From contig CAVYEZ010000005.1 in assembly GCA_963767685.1 (NCBI GenBank), forward strand, positions 434,001-498,000: a stretch of DNA of 64,000 bases, given 5' to 3'. Below, in pieces: positions 8,793 to 17,110 of the stretch. Source of the stretch: Trebonia sp963767685. GTDB taxonomy: Bacteria > Actinomycetota > Actinomycetes > Streptosporangiales > Streptosporangiaceae. The notes under the pieces were generated by a model that made no database searches, was not told the DNA's origin, and saw only the letters and a list, made by a program, of their open reading frames with translations. Position numbers and translations under genes: made by a program. Position 1 is the first letter of the stretch. Every line of letters begins with the position of its first letter.

Positions 8793-9584
8793 TCAGCCGA
8801 AGTTCGGCGACCGCTTTTCCCGGTGCGACGCCAGTCCCTCGCGGACTTCGGGTCCAGCGAACCCGAAGAATTCCATGCCGAGCGAGGCGTCGAAGATCGG
8901 GCCGGCCTGGCGGTACCAGTTGTTGAGGCTGTACTTCGTCCAGCGGATCGCCGTCTGGGCGCCGACCGCGAGCGACTGCGCGATCGCGAGCGCTCGCTCA
9001 GCCACGGCTTCGTCGTCCACGCACAGCGACACCATGCCGATCCGCTCGGCCTCCTCGCCGGTCAGCGGTTCGCAGGTCAGCAGGTAGTACTTGGCCTTCG
9101 CCATTCCGGCGAGCAGCGGCCAGCAGATCGCCGCGTGGTCGCCCGCCGCGACGCCCAGCCGGGTGTGACCGTCAATGATCTTGGCCTTACGCCCGGCCAC
9201 CGAGATGTCGGCGAGCATGGCCACGACCAGCCCGGCGCCCACCGCCGGGCCGTGGATCGCCGAGACGACCGGCTTTGAGCAGTTGATCACGTTGTACACG
9301 AGGTCGCGGGCCTCCCGCATCGTGCGGGCGCGGGTCTCGTAATCGTCGATCATGCCCTCGATGAGATCGAAGCTGCCGCCGGAGGAGAACCCCTTGCCCT
9401 CGCCCCGGATGAGCGCGACCCTGGTGTCCGGGTCGGCGTCGATGACCGGCCATACGTCGGCGAGCTGGCGGTGCATGGCCGGGCTGACGGCGTTGAGCCC
9501 GGGACCGTCGAGCACCACCGCGAGCACCCCCGGCGCGGGACGCTCGAACCGCAGATCGGGGAAGTTGCTGTAATGATCAGCCAC
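8793..9584 (-). CDS. enoyl-CoA hydratase/isomerase family protein
   Basis: This crotonase-fold protein of about 263 residues has the oxyanion-hole region GEGKGFSSGGSFDLIEG and AIHGPAVGAGLVVAMLADI. It probably hydrates an enoyl-CoA, but crotonases are diverse. GTG at 9584 is preferred over the in-frame codon at 9611 because GAGGAGG lies 5-6 bases upstream of it and the family N-terminus starts there. It is the first gene of the minus-strand operon, divergent from the SDR at 9700. Confidence 0.85.
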   Translation of the reverse strand: MADHYSNFPDLRFERPAPGVLAVVLDGPGLNAVSPAMHRQLADVWPVIDADPDTRVALIRGEGKGFSSGGSFDLIEGMIDDYETRARTMREARDLVYNVINCSKPVVSAIHGPAVGAGLVVAMLADISVAGRKAKIIDGHTRLGVAAGDHAAICWPLLAGMAKAKYYLLTCEPLTGEEAERIGMVSLCVDDEAVAERALAIAQSLAVGAQTAIRWTKYSLNNWYRQAGPIFDASLGMEFFGFAGPEVREGLASHREKRSPNFG

Positions 9585-9627
9585 CGAAACCTCCTCGGAA
9601 AGCAGGGCCACTGATCAAAAGCGGCCA

Positions 9628-9657
9628 CTAAAGAGTTATATCATTCAGATAATCGTA
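9628..9657. promoter_or_regulatory. AT-rich divergent promoter region
   Basis: An AT-rich block lies between the hydratase (-) and SDR (+) genes and contains GAGTTATATCA (9633-9643), which resembles AACTTATATCA at 31553-31563. It probably serves both directions. Confidence 0.45.
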
Positions 9658-9699
9658 TCGGAGGCAGCCTGGCTGCTCCAGCAGGGAGGGTGTACTGAC

Positions 9700-10446
9700 A
9701 TGGGCTTGCTCGACGGTCGGAACGCCATTGTCACCGGGTCGGCCCGCGGACTTGGCTTCGCGATGGCCGAACGGTTCGGCGAGGAGGGTGCGCGCGTCGT
9801 GCTCAGCGACATCGACGCCGCCGCGCTCGGCGAGGCGCGGGCCAAGCTAGCGGCCCGCGGGCTGGCGGTCTCCGCGCTCGCGGCCGACGTCACCCACGAG
9901 GACGCCGTTGCCGCGCTGGTCGGGCACTGCGCCGACACCTGGGGAAGCGTGGACGTCATGGTCAACAACGCGGGCATTACCCGCGACGGCGTGCTGCGCA
10001 AGATGACCACCGAGGACTTCCGTCAGGTCATGGAGGTGCACCTGCTCGGCGGGTGGCTGGGCACGAAGATGGCCAGCCTGCGGATGCGCGAGCAGGGCAC
10101 GGGCGGCTCCATCATCAACATCTCCTCAATGTCCGGCAAGGTCGGCAACCCCGGCCAGACCAACTACAGCGCCGCCAAAGCGGGGCTGATCGGCCTGACC
10201 AAGGCGGCCGCGAAGGAGGGAGCCCGGTACGGCATCCGGGTGAACGCCATCCAGCCCGGCTTCATCCGCACCGCCATGACCGAGAAGATGCCGCAGGACG
10301 TGCTGGCCGAGCGTGTCGCCGAGATCCCGCTGGGCCGGATGGGCGAGCCGGTCGACGTCGCCAACGCCGCGCTCTTCCTCGCGTCGGACTTGTCCAGTTA
10401 CCTCACCGGCATCACGATCGAGGTGTCCGGCGGTCGGAACATATAG
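9700..10446 (+). CDS. SDR-family oxidoreductase (FabG/3-hydroxyacyl-CoA dehydrogenase-like)
   Basis: This 248-residue SDR has TGSARGLG near residue 11, NNAGITRDG, NISSMSGKVGNPGQTNYSAAK and a C-terminal LTGITIEVSGGR. It is very close to the FabG pattern, so a 3-oxoacyl/3-hydroxyacyl substrate is likely. The ATG lies about 9 bases after GGAGGG. It is followed by an ACAD gene 76 bases downstream on the same strand. Confidence 0.88.
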   Translation: MGLLDGRNAIVTGSARGLGFAMAERFGEEGARVVLSDIDAAALGEARAKLAARGLAVSALAADVTHEDAVAALVGHCADTWGSVDVMVNNAGITRDGVLRKMTTEDFRQVMEVHLLGGWLGTKMASLRMREQGTGGSIINISSMSGKVGNPGQTNYSAAKAGLIGLTKAAAKEGARYGIRVNAIQPGFIRTAMTEKMPQDVLAERVAEIPLGRMGEPVDVANAALFLASDLSSYLTGITIEVSGGRNI

Positions 10447-10522
10447 CAGGCAGACTCTACTGCTCCGGGGCTGCCCTGCACCCCCGAAAAGCGGTGTGAC
10501 AGCAGTACATCCGGAGGCTCTT

Positions 10523-11665
10523 GTGGACAGCAGCGATCTGGAGGACATCCTCGGCACCGTGCGGGAGTTCGTCCGCGAGGTGGTGGTGCCCGCCGAGGAC
10601 GAGATCGAGGAGACCGACGCGATCCCGGCCCAGCTGCGGGAGCAGACCGCCGCGATGGGCCTGTTCGGGTTCGCGATCCCCGAGGAGCACGGCGGGCTCG
10701 GGCTGTCCATGAGCGAGGAGGTCCGGCTCGTCTTCGAGCTCGGGTACGCGAGTCCGGCGTTCCGCTCGATGTTCGGCACCAACAACGGGATCGCGGGCCA
10801 CGTGCTGCTTGAAGGCGGGACAGAAGAACAGCGCAAACGGTACCTGCCGCGGCTGGCCAGCGGCGAATGGGTGGCCTCCTTCGGGCTTACCGAGGCCGAG
10901 GCCGGCTCGGACCCGGGCGGGCTCGCCACCACCGCCGTCCGGGATGACGACCAGTGGGTCATCAACGGCAGCAAGCGTTACATCACCAACGCGCCGCTGG
11001 CCGATGTCTTCATGATCTTCGCCCGCACCGCACCGGGAGTCTCCCCAGCCAAGGGGATCTCCGTCTTCTACGTGCCGCGCGGCACGCCAGGGCTCTCCGT
11101 GGGGCCGCGCGACAAGAAGATGGGACAGTCTGGGGCATGGACCGCAGATGTCCACCTGGACGGCGTGCGCGTCTCTGAAGACGCCCTCATAGGCGGCACT
11201 CCCGGCACCGGGTACGCGACCGCGATGCGCTGCCTCGCCCACGGGCGGCTGCACATCGCCGCGTTGTGCGTAGGGCTGGCCCAGCGCCTTGTGGACGAGT
11301 CCGTCGCCTGGGCCACCACGCGGCGCCAAGGCGGCGGGCCGATCGCCGGGCACCAACTCGTGCAGGCGATGCTCGCCGACTCGCAGACCGAACTGATGGC
11401 AGGGCGGGGCCTGGTGCTCGAGGCGGCGCGTGCCTTCGACGCGGGCGAGGACACGAAGATGGGGCCCGCCTGCGCGAAGTACTTCTGCTCGGAGATGGTC
11501 GGCCGGGTCGCCGACCGGGCCGTGCAGATCCACGGCGGGGCAGGTTACATGCACGGCGTGCCGGTTGAGCGCCTCTACCGTGACGCCCGCCTATTCCGCA
11601 TCTACGAGGGCACCAGCCAGATACAGCAGCTGGTCATCGCCCGCCAGCTCACCCGCGGCCGCTGA
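10523..11665 (+). CDS. acyl-CoA dehydrogenase (canonical, stand-alone type)
   Basis: This FAD-dependent acyl-CoA dehydrogenase of about 380 residues introduces a 2,3-double bond. It has FGLTEAEAGSD, the second domain GSKRYITNA, and IHGGAGYMHGVPVERLYRD. The C-terminal RIYEGTSQIQ keeps the Glu used as catalytic base in short/medium-chain enzymes, unlike several other ACADs here. GTG 10523 follows CCGGAGG by about 5 bases. A strong hairpin follows the stop. Confidence 0.9.
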   Translation: MDSSDLEDILGTVREFVREVVVPAEDEIEETDAIPAQLREQTAAMGLFGFAIPEEHGGLGLSMSEEVRLVFELGYASPAFRSMFGTNNGIAGHVLLEGGTEEQRKRYLPRLASGEWVASFGLTEAEAGSDPGGLATTAVRDDDQWVINGSKRYITNAPLADVFMIFARTAPGVSPAKGISVFYVPRGTPGLSVGPRDKKMGQSGAWTADVHLDGVRVSEDALIGGTPGTGYATAMRCLAHGRLHIAALCVGLAQRLVDESVAWATTRRQGGGPIAGHQLVQAMLADSQTELMAGRGLVLEAARAFDAGEDTKMGPACAKYFCSEMVGRVADRAVQIHGGAGYMHGVPVERLYRDARLFRIYEGTSQIQQLVIARQLTRGR

Positions 11666-11672
11666 CGGCCGG

Positions 11673-11697
11673 CCGGCGCGGACGCGGTCCGCGCCGG
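11673..11697. terminator. bidirectional hairpin between convergent genes
   Basis: A perfect 10-bp stem (11673-11682 with 11688-11697) and 5-base loop lie in the 47-bp gap between the convergent ACAD (+) and MaoC-like (-) genes. It probably ends both transcripts. Confidence 0.7.
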
Positions 11698-11712
11698 TAT
11701 CGGCGAGGTCGC

Positions 11713-12210
11713 CTAGCTGACGGTGTCCGCCGGGTCGAAGTCGTCGCCTCGGATCATCCGCACCGGGTTGTAAACGAGCACTTCCTCGCCGCGCGTGTTC
11801 ACCACCGCGTTCCTGCTTGTCACGATGCCCCGGCCGGGACGGCGCGACTGGCGGGACTCGGTGACCACCACGGTGACGTGGATGGTGTCGCCGACGTAGA
11901 CGGGTCGGGCGACCTTCATGTCCGCGTGCATGAACGCGAGCCCGGTGCCGTGCAGGACGTTGGTCTGCAGTACCAGCCCTTCGGCGATCGCGAACGTCAT
12001 CGCGCCGGGGACCAGCCTGCCGGAGTAACCGCCCTCGGCGGCGTGCGAAGCGTCGAGGAACAGCGGTTCCGTGTACCCCGACACGCCGATGAAGTTCACC
12101 AGGTCGGCCTCGGTGATGGTGCGGGCCGACGTGCGGAAGGCGAGCCCGGCCGGCATCTGCTGCCAGGTCTTTCCGTGGCTGAGCAGGGGGAACTCGGTGA
12201 CCGTGGTCAT
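11713..12210 (-). CDS. MaoC-like hotdog dehydratase/hydratase
   Basis: This hotdog-fold protein of about 165 residues has ITEADLVNFIGVSGYTEPLFLD near the N-terminus and later HADMKVARPVYVGDTIHVTV. It matches MaoC/R-hydratase relatives that add water to enoyl-CoA, although the usual D-H pair is not in classic form (GYTEPLFLD). ATG 12210 is chosen because AGGAG stands upstream at a suitable distance; an in-frame codon at 12240 lacks that. It is the third gene after the two ACADs. Confidence 0.75.
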   Translation of the reverse strand: MTTVTEFPLLSHGKTWQQMPAGLAFRTSARTITEADLVNFIGVSGYTEPLFLDASHAAEGGYSGRLVPGAMTFAIAEGLVLQTNVLHGTGLAFMHADMKVARPVYVGDTIHVTVVVTESRQSRRPGRGIVTSRNAVVNTRGEEVLVYNPVRMIRGDDFDPADTVS

Positions 12211-12243
12211 GATCAAAGACTCCTCGTCAGTTAGTCGCAATCG

Positions 12244-13380
12244 CTACGCGTGGTTGTCCGCGGGCATGATCCCGGCGAGCCGCGCGATAAGGTCACGGTG
12301 GTAGTCGGGACCGCCCAGCAGCACGCGGGAGCTGCGTGCTCGCTTGAAGTACAGGTGCGCCGGATGCTCCCAGGTGAAGCCGATACCGCCGTGAATCTGG
12401 ATGTTCTCGCTTGTCACCGTCGTGTACCCGTCGGAACAGCACACCTTGGCGATGCTGGCGACGACCGGCAGCTCGTCGCTGCCGGAGGCCACCGCCCACA
12501 GGCCGTAGTAGGCGGCCGACTTCATCGACTCGACCTCGACGAGCATCGACGCGCACTTGTGCTTGATGGCCTGGAACGACCCGATCGGGCGGCCGAACTG
12601 CTCGCGCAGCTTCGCGTACTCGACGGCCATCTCAAGCGCCCGCTGCGCACCGCCGACCTGCTCGGCCGCCAGCCCGACGGACGCCACCTGGAGCATCCTG
12701 GACACTGCGGGCCAGTGGTCTCCCGGGCCGCCGAGCAGCCGGGCGGGCACCGCGTGGAATTCAAGTCGCGCCTGCTTGCGGGTCTGGTCCATGGTCGGCA
12801 GGGTCTGCCGGGACAGCCCCGGAGCGTCGCCGTCGACCGCGAAGACGCCGATCCCGTCATCGGTGCGGGCAACGACCAGCAGGAGGCTGGCGCTGCTCCC
12901 GTCCGGCACAAAGGTCTTCACCCCGGTCAGCCGCCACGTTCCCCCGTCCGGTACGGCCCTGGTGGCGATCGACGACGACTGCCACAGCCCGTCCGCCTCG
13001 GTCAGCGCCACGGTCGCGATCGTCTCCCCCGAAGCGATCCACGGCAGGTAGTCCTTGCGCGCCTGCTCGTCGTCGATCGCCTTCAGCAGCTCAGCCGCGA
13101 GGACCACGCTCGCGAAGAACGGCGCGCACAGCAGGGCGCGGCCCGTCTCCTCGAGAACGATGCCGAGTTCGACGAAGCTGAACCCCGCACCGCCGTATTC
13201 TTCGGGGATCGCCATGCCGTGCAGCCCGAGCTGAGTCGCCATCTTCTCCCAGACCGCGGGGTCGTACCCGGGCTCGGTAGCCATCAGGCGACGCACGTCG
13301 GACTCGGCCGATGACCGCTCGAGAAAGCGCCGGACCGTGCGCCGCAGTTCCTCTTGGTCGGCGTCAAAGTCGAAGTTCAC
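12244..13380 (-). CDS. acyl-CoA dehydrogenase, GGIGFTWEH (alpha-like) type
   Basis: This is a 378-residue ACAD. The C-terminal IQIHGGIGFTWEHPAHLYFK and RSSRVLLGGPDYHR match the class that pairs with a second ACAD in the alpha2beta2 enzymes known from mycobacterial steroid side-chain degradation. The FAD/substrate region VALTEADGLW is divergent. It overlaps the upstream ACAD stop by 4 bases (GTGA), so the two are made together. The partner carries the complementary GGTSEIQ tail. Confidence 0.87.
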   Translation of the reverse strand: MNFDFDADQEELRRTVRRFLERSSAESDVRRLMATEPGYDPAVWEKMATQLGLHGMAIPEEYGGAGFSFVELGIVLEETGRALLCAPFFASVVLAAELLKAIDDEQARKDYLPWIASGETIATVALTEADGLWQSSSIATRAVPDGGTWRLTGVKTFVPDGSSASLLLVVARTDDGIGVFAVDGDAPGLSRQTLPTMDQTRKQARLEFHAVPARLLGGPGDHWPAVSRMLQVASVGLAAEQVGGAQRALEMAVEYAKLREQFGRPIGSFQAIKHKCASMLVEVESMKSAAYYGLWAVASGSDELPVVASIAKVCCSDGYTTVTSENIQIHGGIGFTWEHPAHLYFKRARSSRVLLGGPDYHRDLIARLAGIMPADNHA

Positions 13381-14552
13381 CGCCGCGTCCCCTCCCTCGG
13401 CAAGCCGAGCGCGCGCTCGGCGATCAGGTTCATCTGGATTTCGCTGGTTCCGCCGTAGATCGACTCCGCCAGGCAGGCGAGTGCCTTCCGCTGGATCTCG
13501 TTCAGCTCATACTCTGACCCCGTGACCTGGCCATCGGCGCCGAGCACGTCGAGCGCCAGCGCACCGAGGCGCTGGTGGAAGGACGACGCGAACACCTTGC
13601 AAACTGACGGCCGCAGTCCCGGGTCGCTGCCGGCCAGGATCGCCTCCATTAGCCGCAGGATCTGCCAGCGCGCGATCCGCGCTCCGATCCAGGCATCGAC
13701 GAGCCGGTGCCTCACCGCGGGAGCAGGCACGCCGAGCGCTTCGGTGAGGCGGGCGACTTCCCGGCCGAATCCCATCTGCTGAGCGACCAGGCTGGTGCCG
13801 CGCTCGGTCCCGAGCGCGGCCATCGCGACTCCCCAGCCGTCGCCCTGCGCTCCGACCGCCAAGTCGGCCGCGGTGCGCGCGCCGTTGAGGAAGGTCTCGC
13901 AGAACTCCGCCGCGCCGGTCAGGTTGCGGACCGGCCGGATGTCGACTCCGGGCTGGCTGACCGGGACGAGCAGCACCGTGAGCCCGCGGTGCCTGACCGA
14001 CCCGGGCTCGGTGCGGGTCAGCACGTAGAGCCAGTCGGCCCGGTTGCCCGTCGTGGTCCAGGTCTTCTGCCCGTCGAGCACCCACTCCCCCTCCGCCTGC
14101 ACTAGCCGGGCCCTGGTGGTGAGCGACGCGAGGTCACTGCCCGCGCCCGGTTCGCTGAAGCCCTGTCCCCAGAACTCCGCAACGCGCAGGATCGACGGCA
14201 GGAAACGGCGCTTCTGCTCTTCGCTGCCCCGCGCGAGCAGCATCGGCCCGAGCAGTTCAAGCCCCTGAACCGATGCCCGGTAAGGCGGGTTCGCCCGCGC
14301 CGACTCGATCGCGAAGATCACCTCGTGACGCGGCGACAGGCCGCGCCCCCCGTAGGCGACGGGCCAGCTGAGCCCGAGCCAGCCGCCGGCCGCGAGCTCC
14401 CGGTCCCAGCCGACCCGCACCTCCCACGCCTCGTCGTCGGCGGGGCCGCCGACACCGCCGTACCGGGCGAAGTCGCCCGTCAGGTGCCCGGCGAGCCAGG
14501 TACGGGCCTCATCCGCGAAGTCTCGGTCTTCACGGCTGAGGGAAAGCTCCAC
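13377..14552 (-). CDS. acyl-CoA dehydrogenase, GGTSEIQ (beta-like) type
   Basis: This 391-residue ACAD has GQGFSEPGAGSDLASLTTRA and GQKTWTTTGNRADWLYVLTRT, the full FAD-domain signatures. The tail IYGGTSEIQMNLIAERALGL has Gly in place of the Glu of YEGTSQIQ, so the usual catalytic base position is not acidic. That, and the 4-base overlap with the next ACAD, suggests a heteromeric enzyme. The GTG start follows AAGGAGGAGCGCGTC. Confidence 0.88.
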   Translation of the reverse strand: MELSLSREDRDFADEARTWLAGHLTGDFARYGGVGGPADDEAWEVRVGWDRELAAGGWLGLSWPVAYGGRGLSPRHEVIFAIESARANPPYRASVQGLELLGPMLLARGSEEQKRRFLPSILRVAEFWGQGFSEPGAGSDLASLTTRARLVQAEGEWVLDGQKTWTTTGNRADWLYVLTRTEPGSVRHRGLTVLLVPVSQPGVDIRPVRNLTGAAEFCETFLNGARTAADLAVGAQGDGWGVAMAALGTERGTSLVAQQMGFGREVARLTEALGVPAPAVRHRLVDAWIGARIARWQILRLMEAILAGSDPGLRPSVCKVFASSFHQRLGALALDVLGADGQVTGSEYELNEIQRKALACLAESIYGGTSEIQMNLIAERALGLPREGTRR

Positions 14553-14570
14553 GACGCGCTCCTCCTTGCT

Positions 14571-14600
14571 AGGCTAGGTAAATAATTTAACCATATGAAT
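14571..14600. promoter_or_regulatory. AT-rich divergent promoter region
   Basis: This lies between the ACADs starting at 14552 (-) and 14627 (+). The imperfect palindrome GGTAAATAATTTAACC is at 14577-14592. It may control both ACAD units. Confidence 0.45.
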
Positions 14601-14626
14601 GGACTCCAGATCGAGGAGGAAGCGGC

Positions 14627-15883
14627 GTGGACCTGACCTATCCCCGCGAAGCCGAGCTCTTCCGTGTCCAGGTGCGGGAATTCCTGGCCGCTCACCTGCC
14701 GCCGGACTGGCAGGGCGTCGGCTCGCTCGAGCCCGGCGAGATCGGGGCGTTCACCGACCGCTGGCGCCGCCTGCTGCATGAACACGGCCTGCTCGGCGTG
14801 GCGTGGCCGAAGGAGTACGGCGGCCGCGGGCTCAGCAGGCTTGAGCAGGTGGTGCTCGTGGAGGAACTCGCCAGGGCTGGCGCACCCACCGGCTGGAGCA
14901 CCGACAACTTCAGTCTCAAGATGATCGGGAACACGTTGCTCGCCCTGGGCACACCGGAGCAGAAGGCCAGGTTCTTGCCCCGTGCCCTGTCCGGTGAGGA
15001 CCGCTGGTGCCAGGGATTCTCCGAGCCCGGGGCCGGGTCCGACCTCGCCTCGCTGCGCACGCGGGCGCGGCTGGTGGAGGGGGAAGGCACGGGCGGAAGG
15101 CAGTGGCACATCGAGGGGCAGAAGATCTGGACGTCCAACGCGCACGAGGCCAACTGGATCTTCCTGCTCGCCCGCACCTCGGACAAGCCCCGCCACCGGG
15201 GGCTGAGCTTCCTGCTGTGCCCGCTGGACCAGCCTGGCATCGAGATCCGCCCGATCACGATGCTCACCGGCCACCAGGAGTTCAACGAGGTGTACTTCAA
15301 CGACGCGGTGACGCCCGCGGACAACATCGTGGGCGAGGTCGACGGCGGCTGGGCGGTCGCGCAGCTGCTGCTCGGGTTCGAGCGCGGCGACGAGGCCGCG
15401 ACCAACCCGATCCTGTTCCGCGGCGAGCTTGACCGGCTGACCGAGCTGGCCCGGGTGCGGGGACAGGACCGCGATCCGGTGATCAGGGCGCGGCTGGCCG
15501 ATTGCCTGGCCCGGGTGGAGGTCATGCGCTACCTGGGATACCGGATCCTGACCGGTTTCCTGCGCGGCGGACGGCCCGGGCCGGAGGCGTCCGTGTCCAA
15601 GCTGTACTGGAGCGATTACCACGTTTACCTGACCGAGCTCGCCATGGACATCCTGGACGCCGATGGCGTGGTTCCCACCGGGCAGCCGGTCGGCCGGGTC
15701 ATCCGCACCGACCTGCCGGGGGCGCCGAACAGCAGCGCGGCGTGGTCGGGGACCTTCCTGGCGTCGCAGGCCGGAACCATCTACGCCGGCGCGTCGAACA
15801 TCCAGCGCAACGTGCTGGCCGAGACCGTGCTCGGCCTGCCCCGAGAGCCCAGGCCCCAGGGCCCTGGCCAGTCGTCCGCCTAG
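14627..15883 (+). CDS. acyl-CoA dehydrogenase (large, beta-like type)
   Basis: This 418-residue ACAD has WCQGFSEPGAGSDLASLRT, GQKIWTSNAHEANWIFLLA and a DGVVPTGQPVG insertion. The tail IYAGASNIQRNVLAETVLGL lacks the acidic residue of YEGTSQIQ. It stands alone on its strand, divergent from an ACAD pair and converging on another ACAD operon, so any partner is encoded elsewhere. GTG 14627 follows GAGGAGGAAGCG. Its stop shares bases with the stop of the convergent gene. Confidence 0.87.
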   Translation: MDLTYPREAELFRVQVREFLAAHLPPDWQGVGSLEPGEIGAFTDRWRRLLHEHGLLGVAWPKEYGGRGLSRLEQVVLVEELARAGAPTGWSTDNFSLKMIGNTLLALGTPEQKARFLPRALSGEDRWCQGFSEPGAGSDLASLRTRARLVEGEGTGGRQWHIEGQKIWTSNAHEANWIFLLARTSDKPRHRGLSFLLCPLDQPGIEIRPITMLTGHQEFNEVYFNDAVTPADNIVGEVDGGWAVAQLLLGFERGDEAATNPILFRGELDRLTELARVRGQDRDPVIRARLADCLARVEVMRYLGYRILTGFLRGGRPGPEASVSKLYWSDYHVYLTELAMDILDADGVVPTGQPVGRVIRTDLPGAPNSSAAWSGTFLASQAGTIYAGASNIQRNVLAETVLGLPREPRPQGPGQSSA

Positions 15884-17046
15884 GCGCCAGAGGACCGCAC
15901 CGCCGGGCCGATGACCTGGCGGGCGATCTGCGAACGGAGCATCTCGCTTGATCCCTCGACCAGGCGGGCCACTCGCAGGTCGCGCAGCCAGCCCTCCAAT
16001 GGGAGCTCACGCGCCACGCCCATCGCGCCGAGGAGCTGGATCATGCGGTCCACGACGCGAAAACCCATCTCGGTGCAGTACAGCTTGGCCTTGGCGGCAT
16101 CCAGCCGCGCGTCGCCTCCGGTGTCGTCGGCCCATGCGGCCTTCCAGGTGAGCAGCCGGCCCGCGTCGATCTCGACCTGGGAGTCGGCGATCGCCCACTG
16201 GACCGCCTGCCTAGTGGCCAGCGCGGCGCCGAACGTCGAGCGGTCCCGCACCCAGTCGTTCGCGATGCTGACGGCCTCCTGGGCGACGCCCACGGCACGG
16301 GCGGCGTACGTCAGCCGCCCGCGCACCAGCCAGTTCGCGGCGAGGGCGAGGCCGTTGCCCTCGGCTCCGACCAGGTTGCCCGCCGGGACACGGACCTCGT
16401 CGAGCACCAGCTCGGTGGGCCAGTGATCCCTGATCACCGGAATGAGCCGCGCCGAGAGTCCCGGCAGCCCGGAGTCGACGACGAACGCGCTGATGCCGCC
16501 GGGGGCCCGGGCGTAGACGACGCCGAAGCGGGCGCGGTCGGCGTTGGTGATCCACATCTTCCTGCCGGTCAGTACCCATTCGTCACCGTCACGGCGAGCG
16601 GTGGTCTTGATGGCCCGCGCTGGGTCCGAACCGCCGGACTCTTCGGCGATAGCGGTGTAGGACGTCCAGCCGTGCTCTATCGCCGGCTTGACATACCGTT
16701 CGATCAGGCCGGAGTCGCCCTGGTAGAGGACTACGGGCGGGCTGTGGCCGAACGCCCCGCCGCCCGCGTGCGGGAAGCAGAACCGGTGCTTGCACGCCTC
16801 TTCGAGCACAACCACAAGCTGGAAGGCGGACAGTCCGCCGCCGCCGTACTCGGCGGGCGCGTCCAGGCACCACAGGCCGGCCGCGCGGGCCTGCTCGCGC
16901 AGCCCCGCCAGCCGGCCGCTGGGGATGCGGGTAGCCTCAGGGCCGATTTCCGCCTCCACCGGCCGCAGCCGCTCCGCGACGAAACGCCGCGCGACGTCCC
17001 GCATCATGCGCAGCTCGTCCGGAAGATCGAACCCGTCGAATGTCAT
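15880..17046 (-). CDS. acyl-CoA dehydrogenase
   Basis: This ACAD of about 388 residues has YTAIAEESGGSDPARAIKTT and GRKMWITNADRARFGVVYA, the FAD-domain signatures. The tail LVEGSSEMLRSQIARQV keeps an acidic residue at the usual base position, so it may be self-sufficient. ATG 17046 is chosen over upstream in-frame codons because GAGAGGTGG precedes it and the family N-terminus begins there. It is the last gene of the operon that begins at 20452. Confidence 0.87.
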   Translation of the reverse strand: MTFDGFDLPDELRMMRDVARRFVAERLRPVEAEIGPEATRIPSGRLAGLREQARAAGLWCLDAPAEYGGGGLSAFQLVVVLEEACKHRFCFPHAGGGAFGHSPPVVLYQGDSGLIERYVKPAIEHGWTSYTAIAEESGGSDPARAIKTTARRDGDEWVLTGRKMWITNADRARFGVVYARAPGGISAFVVDSGLPGLSARLIPVIRDHWPTELVLDEVRVPAGNLVGAEGNGLALAANWLVRGRLTYAARAVGVAQEAVSIANDWVRDRSTFGAALATRQAVQWAIADSQVEIDAGRLLTWKAAWADDTGGDARLDAAKAKLYCTEMGFRVVDRMIQLLGAMGVARELPLEGWLRDLRVARLVEGSSEMLRSQIARQVIGPAVRSSGA

Positions 17047-17110
17047 CGCGCCCACCTCTCGGCCGTGAAGTTTAGGACTGTCAGCCGTACCCGTCGGCAT
17101 GATCGGGCGG

